From Pseudomonadota bacterium (lineage in GTDB: Bacteria; Pseudomonadota; Alphaproteobacteria; Reyranellales; Reyranellaceae): a stretch of DNA of 50,376 nt. Positions 41,538 through 49,468 of this stretch are shown here, piece by piece. The stretch covers positions 1 to 50,376 of the forward strand of contig JAIUOX010000025.1 of assembly GCA_020160955.1 (NCBI GenBank). The letters are read 5' to 3'. How positions within the stretch are numbered: the first letter of the stretch is position 1; every line of letters begins with the position of its first letter. The notes under the pieces were generated by a model. The model was not told the DNA's origin. It was given only the letters and a program-made list of their open reading frames with translations, and did not search any database. The position numbers were made by a program, and so were the translations under genes.

Positions 41538-41897
41538 CTAGCGGTCGCCTTCGCCCTTGTCGTCCTCGACCTCGACCTCGACCTCCAGGTCCTCGGTCTC
41601 GTCGCCGAGATCGTCGGTATCCTCCAGCGCGTCGTCGCCCTCCACGTCCGGCAACTCGTCACCGGCCAGCGCCGCCTCGTCGCTCTTCTTCTTGGCGGCG
41701 GCCTTCGCCGCGGCGGCAGCGGCCGCGGCGGTCGCGGCGGCGGCAGCCGCGCCACGGCCACGGCGGACCTTCACGAAGTCCTCGCGATCATGGTCCCGGC
41801 CGCACTTGGGGCACCGGATCGGGCTCTTGTTCAGGTCGTAGAACCGCGCGCCGCAGCTCTGGCAGGTGCGCTTCGTACCCCAGCTCGCCTTGACCAC
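41538..41897 (-). CDS. FYDLN-type zinc-ribbon protein (TIGR02300 family)
   Basis: 119 residues. Zinc ribbon with two CxxC pairs around the diagnostic [25 protein letters not shown] followed by CGRD. A long alanine/lysine stretch (about residues 50-72) leads to a very acidic C-terminus. This family is a hallmark of alphaproteobacteria; its function is unknown. It is divergent from cmk. Confidence 0.93.
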   Translation of the reverse strand: MVKASWGTKRTCQSCGARFYDLNKSPIRCPKCGRDHDREDFVKVRRGRGAAAAAATAAAAAAAAKAAAKKKSDEAALAGDELPDVEGDDALEDTDDLGDETEDLEVEVEVEDDKGEGDR

Positions 41898-42012
41898 GCA
41901 GGAAACTCCCGGAAATTTCGCAGAAACCGGCCAGACCGGCCGCGAGGGGTGGCGTATGTCACGCGCCTTTCACCCTGTCAAAACCAAATTCCGCCGTGCT
42001 AAGGCGGCGCCG

Positions 42013-42654
42013 ATGTCTCGCCCAACTTCCCGCCTCCTGGTCGCCATCGACGGCCCCGCCGCTTCCGGCAAGGGCACGCTCGCCCGCCGGGTCGCCGGCC
42101 ACTTCGGCCTGCCCCACCTCGACACCGGCCTGCTGTACCGCGCCGTCGGCTGGCTGGCCGGCCACCGCGGCCTCGACCCGGCGGCCGCCGCGGCCGGCCT
42201 GGCGATGGCCGACCTGGCCGAGCCGGGCCTGCGCGGCGACGAGGCCGGCCAGGCCGCCTCCAAGGTTGCCGCGATCCCGGAGGTCCGGGCCAACCTGTTG
42301 AAATTCCAGAAGGATTTTGCCGCGCAGGCGTCCGGCGCGGTGCTCGACGGGCGCGACATCGGCACCGTCATCTGCCCCGAGGCGCCGGTGAAGCTGTTCG
42401 TCACCGCAAGCCTCGAGGCGCGCGCCGACCGGCGGTACCGGGAGTTGCGCGAACGGGGGGTGGAGACTATAAGGCCGCGCGTTCTTGCCGAGATGGCGGA
42501 GCGGGACCGTCGCGACAGCGAACGGGCGGCTGCACCGATGAAAGCCGCACCCGATGCTTACCTTCTCGATACCAGCGACATGGATGCCGACGCGGCTTTC
42601 GCCGCCGCCGTGGCGTTCATCGAGCGCAAGGGCTTCCGACCCCCCGGACCGTAA
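42013..42654 (+). CDS. cmk: cytidylate kinase
   Basis: 213 residues from the ATG at 42013 (the frame is open upstream, but the protein core starts [20 protein letters not shown], with the P-loop). Other landmarks are [37 protein letters not shown] and [11 protein letters not shown]. It phosphorylates CMP and dCMP. It precedes rpsA, as in many proteobacteria. Confidence 0.95.
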   Translation: MSRPTSRLLVAIDGPAASGKGTLARRVAGHFGLPHLDTGLLYRAVGWLAGHRGLDPAAAAAGLAMADLAEPGLRGDEAGQAASKVAAIPEVRANLLKFQKDFAAQASGAVLDGRDIGTVICPEAPVKLFVTASLEARADRRYRELRERGVETIRPRVLAEMAERDRRDSERAAAPMKAAPDAYLLDTSDMDADAAFAAAVAFIERKGFRPPGP

Positions 42655-42805
42655 GTCGCCGCCGGGGGATCGGCGACACTCAGCGGCGATTGCGGCCGGG
42701 GCTCGCCCCGGGCGCGGTGTCTCAAGGCATTGGATCCGCCGGACTTAACCGGTTGGCCGACGGGCGGCAGCGTTTCGCCCGGGATCGAGGAAGGAAGAGG
42801 TAGTC

Positions 42806-44530
42806 ATGGCCAAGGGCAGCGCCCTGCGTAAACCGTCGAACGACGCCGCCAGCGCGGAGTTCGCAGCACTACTCGAGGAATCGCTGGGCGGTTCCGCGAG
42901 CTTCGAAGGCACGGTCGTCAAGGGCCGCGTCATTCGCATTGCCAACGATTTCGTCGTGGTCGACGTCGGGCTGAAGTCCGAGGGCCGCGTCGCGCTGCGC
43001 GAGTTCGCCAACGGCGGCACCGCGGCCCCCGAGGTTCGCGAGGGCGACCTCGTCGACATCTTCGTCGACCGCATGGAGAACAAGGACGGCGAAGCCGTCC
43101 TGTCGCGCGACAAGGCGCGTCGCGAGGAGGCCTGGACGCTGCTCGAGAAGGCGTTCACCGACGGCGAGCGCGTCATGGGCACGATCTTCGGCCGCGTGAA
43201 GGGTGGCTTCACGGTCGACCTGTCGGGCGCCGTGGCCTTCCTGCCGGGCAGCCAGGTCGATGTCCGCCCGGTGCGCGACGTCGGTCCGCTGATGGGCCAG
43301 GCCCAGCAGTTCGCGATCCTCAAGATGGACCGCCGCCGCGGCAACATCGTGGTGTCGCGCCGCGCCGTCATGGAAGAGACCCGCGCCGAGGACCGGACCC
43401 GCCTGATGGGCAACCTGTCCGAGGGCCAGGTGCTCGACGGCGTCGTCAAGAACATCACCGACTACGGCGCGTTCGTGGACCTCGGCGGCGTCGACGGCCT
43501 GCTGCACGTCACCGACATCGCCTGGAAGCGCATCAACCATCCGTCGGAAGCCCTCACCATCGGCCAGCAGGTCAAGGTGCAGGTCATCCGCTTCAACCCC
43601 GAGACGCAGCGCATCTCGCTCGGCATGAAGCAGCTGATGAGCGATCCGTGGGATGGCGCCGGCGCCAAGTACCCGGTCGCCCTGAAGCTCAAGGGCCGCG
43701 TCACCAACATCACCGACTACGGCGCCTTCGTGGAGCTGGAGCCGGGCGTCGAGGGCCTGGTGCACGTCTCGGAGATGAGCTGGACCAAGAAGAACGTCCA
43801 CCCGGGCAAGATCGTCTCGACCTCGCAGGAAGTCGAAGTGATGGTCCTGGACGTCGACATGTCCAAGCGCCGCATCTCGCTCGGCCTCAAGCAGTGCATG
43901 GCCAACCCGTGGGAGAGCTTCGCCGAGAAGTTCCCGGCCGGCACCGAGCTCGAGGGCGAGGTCCGCAACATCACCGAGTTCGGCCTGTTCGTCGGCCTGC
44001 CCGGCGACATCGACGGCATGGTCCACCTCAGCGACCTCAGCTGGGACAAGGCCGGCGACGAGGCGATCCGCGACTACAAGAAGGGCGACCAGGTCAAGGT
44101 CAAGGTCCTCGACGTCGACATCGACAAGGAGCGCATCTCGCTCGGCATCAAGCAGCTCGAGAACGATCCGTTCGAGAACGTCGGCACCGTCGCCAAGAAG
44201 GGCGACGTGGTCACCGTCATCGTGGCGGGCATCCAGGACAACGGCATCGACGTGACCGTGTCCGACGGCATCCCGGGCTTCATCCGCAAGTCCGAGCTCA
44301 GCCGCGACCGCTCGGAGCAGCGTCCCGACCGCTACGCGATCGGCGACAAGCTCGACGCCAAGATCACCAACATCGACCGCGCCTCGCGCCGGGTCGTGCT
44401 GTCGGTCAAGGCGCGCGAACTCGACGAGGAGAAGAAGGCGATGGCCGACTTCGGCTCGTCCGACTCGGGCGCCAGCCTGGGCGACATCCTGGGCGCCGCG
44501 CTGAGCAAGGCCCAGAAGAAGGACGACTGA
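42806..44530 (+). CDS. rpsA: 30S ribosomal protein S1
   Basis: 574 residues with six S1 (OB-fold) repeats. Repeats 3-5 show the clear pattern: NITDYGAFVDLGGVDGLLHV, NITDYGAFVELEPGVEGLVH and NITEFGLFVGLPGDIDGMVH. The first two repeats (EGTVVKGRVIRIANDFVVVD and VMGTIFGRVKGGFTVDLSGA) bind the ribosome. ATG preceded by GGAAGAGG. It recruits mRNA to the 30S subunit. The 151-bp leader after cmk contains GC-rich inverted repeats and could be the target of S1 autoregulation. Confidence 0.98.
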   Translation: MAKGSALRKPSNDAASAEFAALLEESLGGSASFEGTVVKGRVIRIANDFVVVDVGLKSEGRVALREFANGGTAAPEVREGDLVDIFVDRMENKDGEAVLSRDKARREEAWTLLEKAFTDGERVMGTIFGRVKGGFTVDLSGAVAFLPGSQVDVRPVRDVGPLMGQAQQFAILKMDRRRGNIVVSRRAVMEETRAEDRTRLMGNLSEGQVLDGVVKNITDYGAFVDLGGVDGLLHVTDIAWKRINHPSEALTIGQQVKVQVIRFNPETQRISLGMKQLMSDPWDGAGAKYPVALKLKGRVTNITDYGAFVELEPGVEGLVHVSEMSWTKKNVHPGKIVSTSQEVEVMVLDVDMSKRRISLGLKQCMANPWESFAEKFPAGTELEGEVRNITEFGLFVGLPGDIDGMVHLSDLSWDKAGDEAIRDYKKGDQVKVKVLDVDIDKERISLGIKQLENDPFENVGTVAKKGDVVTVIVAGIQDNGIDVTVSDGIPGFIRKSELSRDRSEQRPDRYAIGDKLDAKITNIDRASRRVVLSVKARELDEEKKAMADFGSSDSGASLGDILGAALSKAQKKDD

Positions 44531-44561
44531 TCGGATCGGACCTCTTCGGACGATCGGACGA

Positions 44562-44592
44562 GGGGCCGGCGGAAACGCCGGCCCCTTTTCTT
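44562..44592 (+). terminator. intrinsic terminator of rpsA
   Basis: Perfect 10-bp stem GGGGCCGGCG/CGCCGGCCCC with a GAAA tetraloop, followed by TTTTCTTT. It lies about 31 nt after the rpsA stop. Confidence 0.95.
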
Positions 44593-44612
44593 TATGTTTC
44601 AAGGGCTTAGGC

Positions 44613-44641
44613 TTGTGACAGTCCGGTTTTTGCGGTACTGT
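44613..44641 (+). promoter_or_regulatory. candidate ihfB promoter
   Basis: TTGTGA, 17-bp spacer, TACTGT. The predicted start of transcription is at 44648-44649, which coincides with the ihfB ATG. Hence the mRNA may be leaderless, in line with the lack of a Shine-Dalgarno. Confidence 0.45.
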
Positions 44642-44648
44642 GCTGTTA

Positions 44649-44984
44649 ATGACCAAGTCGGAGCTGATCGCCCGCCTGGCGGCCCGGAACCCTCATCTCT
44701 ATCAACGGGACGTGGAGCGTATCGTCGCCACGGTGTTTGACGAGATCTCCAAGGCGCTGGCCACCGGCCACCGCGTCGAACTGCGCGGCTTCGGCGCCTT
44801 TTCGGTGAAGAAGCGCGAACCGCGCACCGGTCGCAACCCGCGCACCGGCGAGCAGGTCGCGGTGGCGTCCAAGCGGGTACCCTACTTCAAGACCGGCAAG
44901 GACCTGCGCGACCGCCTGAACCGCGAGGCCGTGAAGGCCGCCGGCCTTCTGCCGCCCGACGAGCCGGGCGAAGACAAATCCTGA
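44649..44984 (+). CDS. ihfB: integration host factor beta subunit
   Basis: 111 residues from the ATG at 44649. HU/IHF family: [40 protein letters not shown] and [20 protein letters not shown]. It is a DNA-bending protein working with IHF alpha; IHF typically assists sigma-54 promoters such as that of the cyanate operon. No ribosome site is visible. The rpsA terminator lies just upstream, so it needs its own promoter. Confidence 0.95.
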   Translation: MTKSELIARLAARNPHLYQRDVERIVATVFDEISKALATGHRVELRGFGAFSVKKREPRTGRNPRTGEQVAVASKRVPYFKTGKDLRDRLNREAVKAAGLLPPDEPGEDKS

Positions 44985-44993
44985 GCGTCGCTT

Positions 44994-45063
44994 GAAAGGT
45001 CCCTCGCTGCGCTCGGGATGACAGTCCTTTCCTGTCATCCCGAGCGCAGCGAGGGACCCTTCA
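44994..45063. repeat. palindromic intergenic repeat, copy E
   Basis: GAAAGGTCCCTCGCTGCGCT with its full reverse complement after a short loop (TGACAGTCCTTTCCTGTCA). Between ihfB and the LapA-like gene, which are in the same direction. Confidence 0.85.
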
Positions 45064-45121
45064 CCTGGGCCCGCCGGTCGAGATGACGGGAAGAGGGGTC
45101 CCATGGCATTCTCCGCCCGGC

Positions 45122-45535
45122 ATGAAGCTCCTCGCGCGCGTCCTGTTCCTGCTGTTCATCCTCGCCGGCGTGCTGGTCGCGGTCAGCAACCGCCAGCCGG
45201 TCGAGCTTTCGCTGTGGCCGTTGCCCCACCTCGTCGTGCTGCCGCTCTACCTGCTGGTGATCGGGCTGCTGCTGCTCGGCGTGCTGGCCGGGCTGGGGCT
45301 GGGCTGGATGTCCGGCCGCCACCATCGCCGCCGCGCTCGCGAGGCGAGCGGCGAGGCCGCCCGGCTCGATCGCGAGGTCCAGCGCCTGCGCGAGAGTAAC
45401 GTTCCTGCCGCCCCGGGGACCCCGGCGGCCGCTGCGGCGACCCTGCCGCGCGACCAGCGGGCGATCGAGCGCCAGCGCGCGCTGGTCGCGCCCGACCTCG
45501 CGCGCCCGGTGGCGACGCGCGGCCCGTTCGCCTGA
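45122..45535 (+). CDS. LapA-domain membrane protein
   Basis: 137 residues from the ATG at 45122. Two membrane helices (LLARVLFLLFILAGVLVAV and LPLYLLVIGLLLLGVLAGLG) separated by the family motif NRQPVELSLWPLP, followed by a basic, coiled-coil-like tail. This matches the LapA/YciS (DUF1049) family, in E. coli involved in control of LPS assembly. Its place after ihfB is as in other proteobacteria. Confidence 0.85.
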   Translation: MKLLARVLFLLFILAGVLVAVSNRQPVELSLWPLPHLVVLPLYLLVIGLLLLGVLAGLGLGWMSGRHHRRRAREASGEAARLDREVQRLRESNVPAAPGTPAAAAATLPRDQRAIERQRALVAPDLARPVATRGPFA

Positions 45536-45545
45536 GACCTGGCCG

Positions 45546-46517
45546 TTGAGGATCCTGTCCGGCGACGAGGTCGACGCCGCGCTCGACGATCTCGCCCTGG
45601 TCGACCGGCTGGCGGCGATGTTCCGCGACGGCTGCGAGATGCCGACGCGCCACCACCACACGCTGGCCGCGCCCAACGGCCCCGGCTCGGCCGACGCCAC
45701 GCTGCTGCTGATGCCGGCCTGGACCCGCGGTCCGTCCGGCCGCGTCGGCATCAAGGTCGTCACGGTGTTTCCCGACAATGGCCAGCGCGGGCTGCCGGCG
45801 ATCTACGGCCAGTACCTGCTGCTCGACGGCGAGACCGGCCGCACGCTCGCGATGCTCGACGGCACGGTGCTGACCAAGCGGCGCACCGCCTGCGCCTCCG
45901 GGCTGGCGGCGCGCTTTCTCGCCCCGGCCCGCGCCCGCACCCTGCTGGTGATCGGCACCGGCGCGCTGGCGCCGCAGCTGGCGCGCGTCCATGCCAAGGT
46001 CCGGCCGATCGACGAGGTGATGATCTGGGGCCGCCGGCCCGAGGCGGCGGCCGCGCTGGCCGGCGATCTCGCCGACAGCCTGCCGCGCGCGCTCGGCCGG
46101 CCGGTGCGGGTGCGCGCGGTCGGCGACCGGGCGGCGGCGGTGGCCGAGGCCGACATCGTGTCCTGCGCCACGCTGTCGAAGGAACCGCTGGTCGAGGGAC
46201 GCTGGCTGCGCCCGGGCCAGCACCTCGACCTGGTCGGCGCCTACACGCCGCTGATGCGCGAGAGCGACGACGCGGCGGTGCAACGCGCCCGGGTCTACGT
46301 CGACACCCGCGCCGGCGCGCTGAAGGAGGGCGGCGACCTCGCCCAGCCGCTGGCCAGCGGGGCGATCGTCCCGGGCCACGTGGTCGGCGACCTGCACGAG
46401 CTCGCGCGCGGCACCGTCGCGGGCCGCGCACCCCAGGATGTGAGCACCATCACATTGTTCAAGTCGGTCGGCGCGGCGCTCGAGGACCTCGCCGCCGCCG
46501 AGCTGGCCATCGGCTAG
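45546..46517 (+). CDS. ornithine cyclodeaminase/mu-crystallin family protein
   Basis: 323 residues from a TTG start at 45546, 10 nt after the preceding stop; the N-terminus RILSGDEVDAALDDLALVDR is at the normal family position. Substrate part: GIKVVTVFPDNGQRGLPAIY and LDGTVLTKRRTACASGLAAR. The NAD-binding part has LLVIGTGALAPQLARVHAKV, then ADIVSCATLSKEPLVEG and HLDLVGAYTPLMRE. Family members include ornithine cyclodeaminase, alanine dehydrogenase and ketimine reductases; the reaction here cannot be fixed. Confidence 0.88.
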   Translation: MRILSGDEVDAALDDLALVDRLAAMFRDGCEMPTRHHHTLAAPNGPGSADATLLLMPAWTRGPSGRVGIKVVTVFPDNGQRGLPAIYGQYLLLDGETGRTLAMLDGTVLTKRRTACASGLAARFLAPARARTLLVIGTGALAPQLARVHAKVRPIDEVMIWGRRPEAAAALAGDLADSLPRALGRPVRVRAVGDRAAAVAEADIVSCATLSKEPLVEGRWLRPGQHLDLVGAYTPLMRESDDAAVQRARVYVDTRAGALKEGGDLAQPLASGAIVPGHVVGDLHELARGTVAGRAPQDVSTITLFKSVGAALEDLAAAELAIG

Positions 46518-46521
46518 TCGC

Positions 46522-47724
46522 TCAGCCGGGCTCGATCAGCGCCCCGGCGGCCTTCAGCGCCTCGATCTCGGCCGCGTCGACCCCGGCCTCGGCCAGCACG
46601 TCGCGCGAATCGGCGCCCTGCCGCGGCGCCAGGCGGCGGATTTCCGGCGGCGTGCGGCTCATCCGCATCGGCGGTTCGACCATCGTGATCTCGCCCTCGG
46701 TCGGGTGCGGGTACTTCGCGAACAGCTTGCGCCACACCAGGTGCGGGTCGTCGAACAGGTCGGCCGGGCGGGAGACCGGCGCGTTGGGGATCTGCGCCTC
46801 GTCGAGCAGCCGCACCCACTCGGCGGTGGTCCGGGTGACCGCCAGCGCCTCGACCATGGCGTACATGTCGCCGATGTGCAGCGAGCGGGCGTTGATCGTC
46901 GCGTAGCGCGGGTCCTGCAGCACCTCTTCCTTGCCGACCAGCTCGAAGAAATTGCGCCAGTGCTTGTCGTTGTAGGGCAGGATCGCCATCCAGCCGTCCT
47001 TGGTCCGGTACGGCTTGCGGGTCTTCGCCAGCAGGCGCGTGTACCCGACCGTACCCTCGTCGTCGAAGGTCCGCTCCCACAGGTGCTCGACCATCAGCCA
47101 GGCGGCCATGGTCTCGAACATCGGCACCTCGACGAACTGGCCCTCGCCGGTGCGCTGGCGGTGCATCAGGGCCGACAGGGTCGAGAAGGCGAAGGTCAGG
47201 CCGACCGTCTTGTCCGCGATGATGGTCGGCGGGTAGCGCGGCACGTCGTCCCCGGCGGCCTGGCCCATCAGGCTGGCGATGCCGAAGCGGGCCTGGATGG
47301 CGTCGTCGTAGGCCGGCAGCTTGCCGTACGGGCCGTCGGCCGAGTAACCGTAGGCGCCGACATAGACGATGTCCGGCTTCACCTTCCGGATCTCGTCGTA
47401 GCCGAGGCCCAGCGCCTCGATCGCCTGGGGCCGCAGCGCATGGACGAAGGCGTCGGCGGTGGCGATCACCTTGAGCAGCGCGGCGCGGGCCGCCGGCTGC
47501 TTGAGATCGAGGCAGAGCGAGCGCTTGTTGCGGTTCACGTACAGGTAGGTCGGGCCCATGCCGGGCGTGCGGGCCGGCTTGCCGATGTGGCGCACCGCGT
47601 CGCCCTCCGGCGCCTCGACCTTGATGACGTCGGCGCCCTGGTCGGCCAGCAGCATGGTGCCGTAGGGGCCGAGAATGATGTTGGTGAGATCGACGATCCT
47701 GATGCCCGACAGCGCGCCCGCCAT
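46522..47724 (-). CDS. CaiB/BaiF family (class III) CoA-transferase
   Basis: 400 residues; ATG at 47724 after GGGAAGG. Family motifs: MAGALSGIRIVDLTNIILGP, DQGADVIKVEAPEGDAVRHI and NRNKRSLCLDLKQP. The catalytic aspartate region is PAYDDAIQARFGIASLMG, and YRTKDGWMAILPYNDKHWRN follows. It moves CoA between carboxylic acids; the substrate is unknown. Convergent with the ornithine cyclodeaminase-type gene (4-bp gap) and divergent from a MarR regulator that may control it. Confidence 0.92.
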   Translation of the reverse strand: MAGALSGIRIVDLTNIILGPYGTMLLADQGADVIKVEAPEGDAVRHIGKPARTPGMGPTYLYVNRNKRSLCLDLKQPAARAALLKVIATADAFVHALRPQAIEALGLGYDEIRKVKPDIVYVGAYGYSADGPYGKLPAYDDAIQARFGIASLMGQAAGDDVPRYPPTIIADKTVGLTFAFSTLSALMHRQRTGEGQFVEVPMFETMAAWLMVEHLWERTFDDEGTVGYTRLLAKTRKPYRTKDGWMAILPYNDKHWRNFFELVGKEEVLQDPRYATINARSLHIGDMYAMVEALAVTRTTAEWVRLLDEAQIPNAPVSRPADLFDDPHLVWRKLFAKYPHPTEGEITMVEPPMRMSRTPPEIRRLAPRQGADSRDVLAEAGVDAAEIEALKAAGALIEPG

Positions 47725-47797
47725 GGTTCCTTCCCACTGGTTGAAACACGAGACTGCCACTGGCCTGACGCAGCGTCACCGTCGCGCCGCGAAGCAG

Positions 47798-47817
47798 TTT
47801 CGCGGGTGTCGCGGAAA
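47798..47817. promoter_or_regulatory. palindrome in the CoA-transferase/marR divergent region
   Basis: TTTCGCG-GGTGT-CGCGGAAA, an imperfect dyad in the 226-bp gap between the divergent CoA-transferase and marR genes. A suitable size for a MarR dimer. The rest of the gap shows no gene. Confidence 0.35.
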
Positions 47818-47950
47818 GTTTTTCGCGTCTCTTCATGTCTGACAACACGAGTCAAGCGCTGGAGCAATTCGCCGCCGATCCGGAGGCTTATGAGACCGTT
47901 GTGAATCTCGCGCGACCGGTGTAGCGAAGACTCAACGAGAGGCGGGGGCG

Positions 47951-48424
47951 ATGGCGGGCAACGTCGCGAGAAAAGAGAGGGAGACCAAGCCGGCGCAAGC
48001 GCCGGTCTCGCGCCCCTACAAGATCGAGGAACAGGTCGGCTACCTGCTGCGGCGCGCGCACCAGCGCGCCAGCGCGATCTTCCAGGTCACGATCGGCGAT
48101 CCCAACATCACGCCGACCCAGTACTCGAGCCTCGTCAAATTGCACGAGTACACCGAGCTCTCGCAAAATCATCTCGGCCGCCTGGTCGGCATGGACAAGG
48201 CGACGATGCAGGGTGTCGTGCGCCGTCTCAAGGAACGCCGCCTCGTCGATTCGCGCCCGCACCCGGGCGACGCACGCCGCACCCTGCTCAGCCTGACCAC
48301 CGAGGGCCACAAGCTGGTGACCCGCCTGATGGTCAACGGTCCTGCCGTATCGCGCGAGACCCTGAAGCCGCTCAACGCCCAGGAGCAGCGCCAGCTGCTC
48401 GAGCTGCTGTCGCGGGTCATCTGA
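47951..48424 (+). CDS. MarR family transcriptional regulator
   Basis: 157 residues. Winged helix: VGYLLRRAHQRASAIFQVTI, TPTQYSSLVKLHEYTELSQN, recognition helix HLGRLVGMDKATMQGVVRRL and wing RLVDSRPHPGDARRTLLSLT. Such proteins respond to small aromatic or acyl ligands. Divergent from the CoA-transferase gene and followed by a long palindromic repeat, then a molybdenum hydroxylase operon. Confidence 0.9.
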   Translation: MAGNVARKERETKPAQAPVSRPYKIEEQVGYLLRRAHQRASAIFQVTIGDPNITPTQYSSLVKLHEYTELSQNHLGRLVGMDKATMQGVVRRLKERRLVDSRPHPGDARRTLLSLTTEGHKLVTRLMVNGPAVSRETLKPLNAQEQRQLLELLSRVI

Positions 48425-48435
48425 TCACGTCGTGA

Positions 48436-48592
48436 ATGGCTTTCCTCCCCATGCGCCAGCATGGGGAGGTGTCGCCGCGCAGCGGTGACGGAGGGGTCAT
48501 GGGCTACCGTCGTGAAGCTCATGACCCCTCCGTCCGCTTCGCGGACACCTCCCCGCGCTCGCGCGCACGGAGGAAAGGCCATCGCCTTTGAC
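48436..48592. repeat. composite palindrome, second repeat family
   Basis: About 155 bp with several nested inverted repeats. The outer arms are TTTCCTCC and GGAGGAAA. The inner arms GACGGAGGGGTCATG and CATGACCCCTCCGTC face each other. Each half has its own hairpin (GTCGCC...GGTGAC; GTCCGCTTCGCGGAC). It includes the same unit as 12849-12884. Between marR and the FAD-subunit gene. Confidence 0.75.
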
Positions 48593-48631
48593 TCCCACAA
48601 CGCCCATTGGCATCGTGCGTACACGAACGAT

Positions 48632-49468
48632 ATGGGTGCCTACTTCCGACCGAGCCGCCTCGACGAGGCATTAACCGTGCTGGCGCGATCCTCCGCGCCG
48701 CCGCTGGTGCTGGCCGGCGGCACCGATGTCTATCCCGCGCGGGTCGGCCGGACGATCGACGAGGACGTGCTCGACCTCACCGGCATCGCCACGCTGCGCG
48801 GCATCGTCGAGACCCCGGAAGGCTGGCGGCTGGGCGCCACCACGACCTGGTCGGAGGTCGCCGAGGCCCGCCTGCCGCCGCTGTTCGCCGGTCTGCAGGC
48901 GGCGGCGCGCGAGGTCGGCGGCCGCCAGGTCCAGAACGCCGGCACGCTGGCCGGCAATCTCTGCAATGCCTCGCCCGCCGCCGACGGCGCGCCGGCCCTG
49001 CTGGCGCTCGAGGCCACGGTCGAGATTGCCGGCCCGGCGCCGCGCCGCCTGCCGCTGCGCTCGTTCATTCTCGGCCCGCGCCGCACCGCGCTGGCGCCGG
49101 ACGAGCTGGTGGTCGCGCTGCATGTCGCGAAGCCGGCGCGGCCGGCCGAGGGCGCCTTCGTGAAGCTGGGGGCGCGGCGCTACCTCGTGATCTCGATCGC
49201 CATGGCCTCGGCCGTGGTCGAGTTCGACGACGACGACCGTGTCGCGGCGGCGCGCGTCGCGGTCGGCGCCTGCTCCGCGGTGGCCGAGCGCCTGCCGGCG
49301 CTGGAGGCGGTGCTGGCCGGCCAACCGCGCGACCGGCTGGCCGCCGTGGTGAGCGAGAGCCACCTCGCGCCGCTCAGCCCGATCGATGACATCCGGGGCA
49401 GCGCCGGCTACCGCCGCGAGGCCGTGGTCGCCCTGCTGCAGCGCCTGCTCGGGGGCTTCTCGCCATGA
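48632..49468 (+). CDS. molybdenum hydroxylase FAD-binding subunit (CoxM/XdhB type)
   Basis: 278 residues from the ATG at 48632 (MGAYFRPSRLDEALTVLARS). FAD motifs: LAGGTDVYPARVG and QNAGTLAGNLCNASPAADG. The CO_deh_flav_C part follows (KLGARRYLVISIAMASAVVE). It passes electrons from the iron-sulfur/molybdenum subunit to an acceptor. The stop overlaps the next start (ATGA). Confidence 0.92.
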   Translation: MGAYFRPSRLDEALTVLARSSAPPLVLAGGTDVYPARVGRTIDEDVLDLTGIATLRGIVETPEGWRLGATTTWSEVAEARLPPLFAGLQAAAREVGGRQVQNAGTLAGNLCNASPAADGAPALLALEATVEIAGPAPRRLPLRSFILGPRRTALAPDELVVALHVAKPARPAEGAFVKLGARRYLVISIAMASAVVEFDDDDRVAAARVAVGACSAVAERLPALEAVLAGQPRDRLAAVVSESHLAPLSPIDDIRGSAGYRREAVVALLQRLLGGFSP

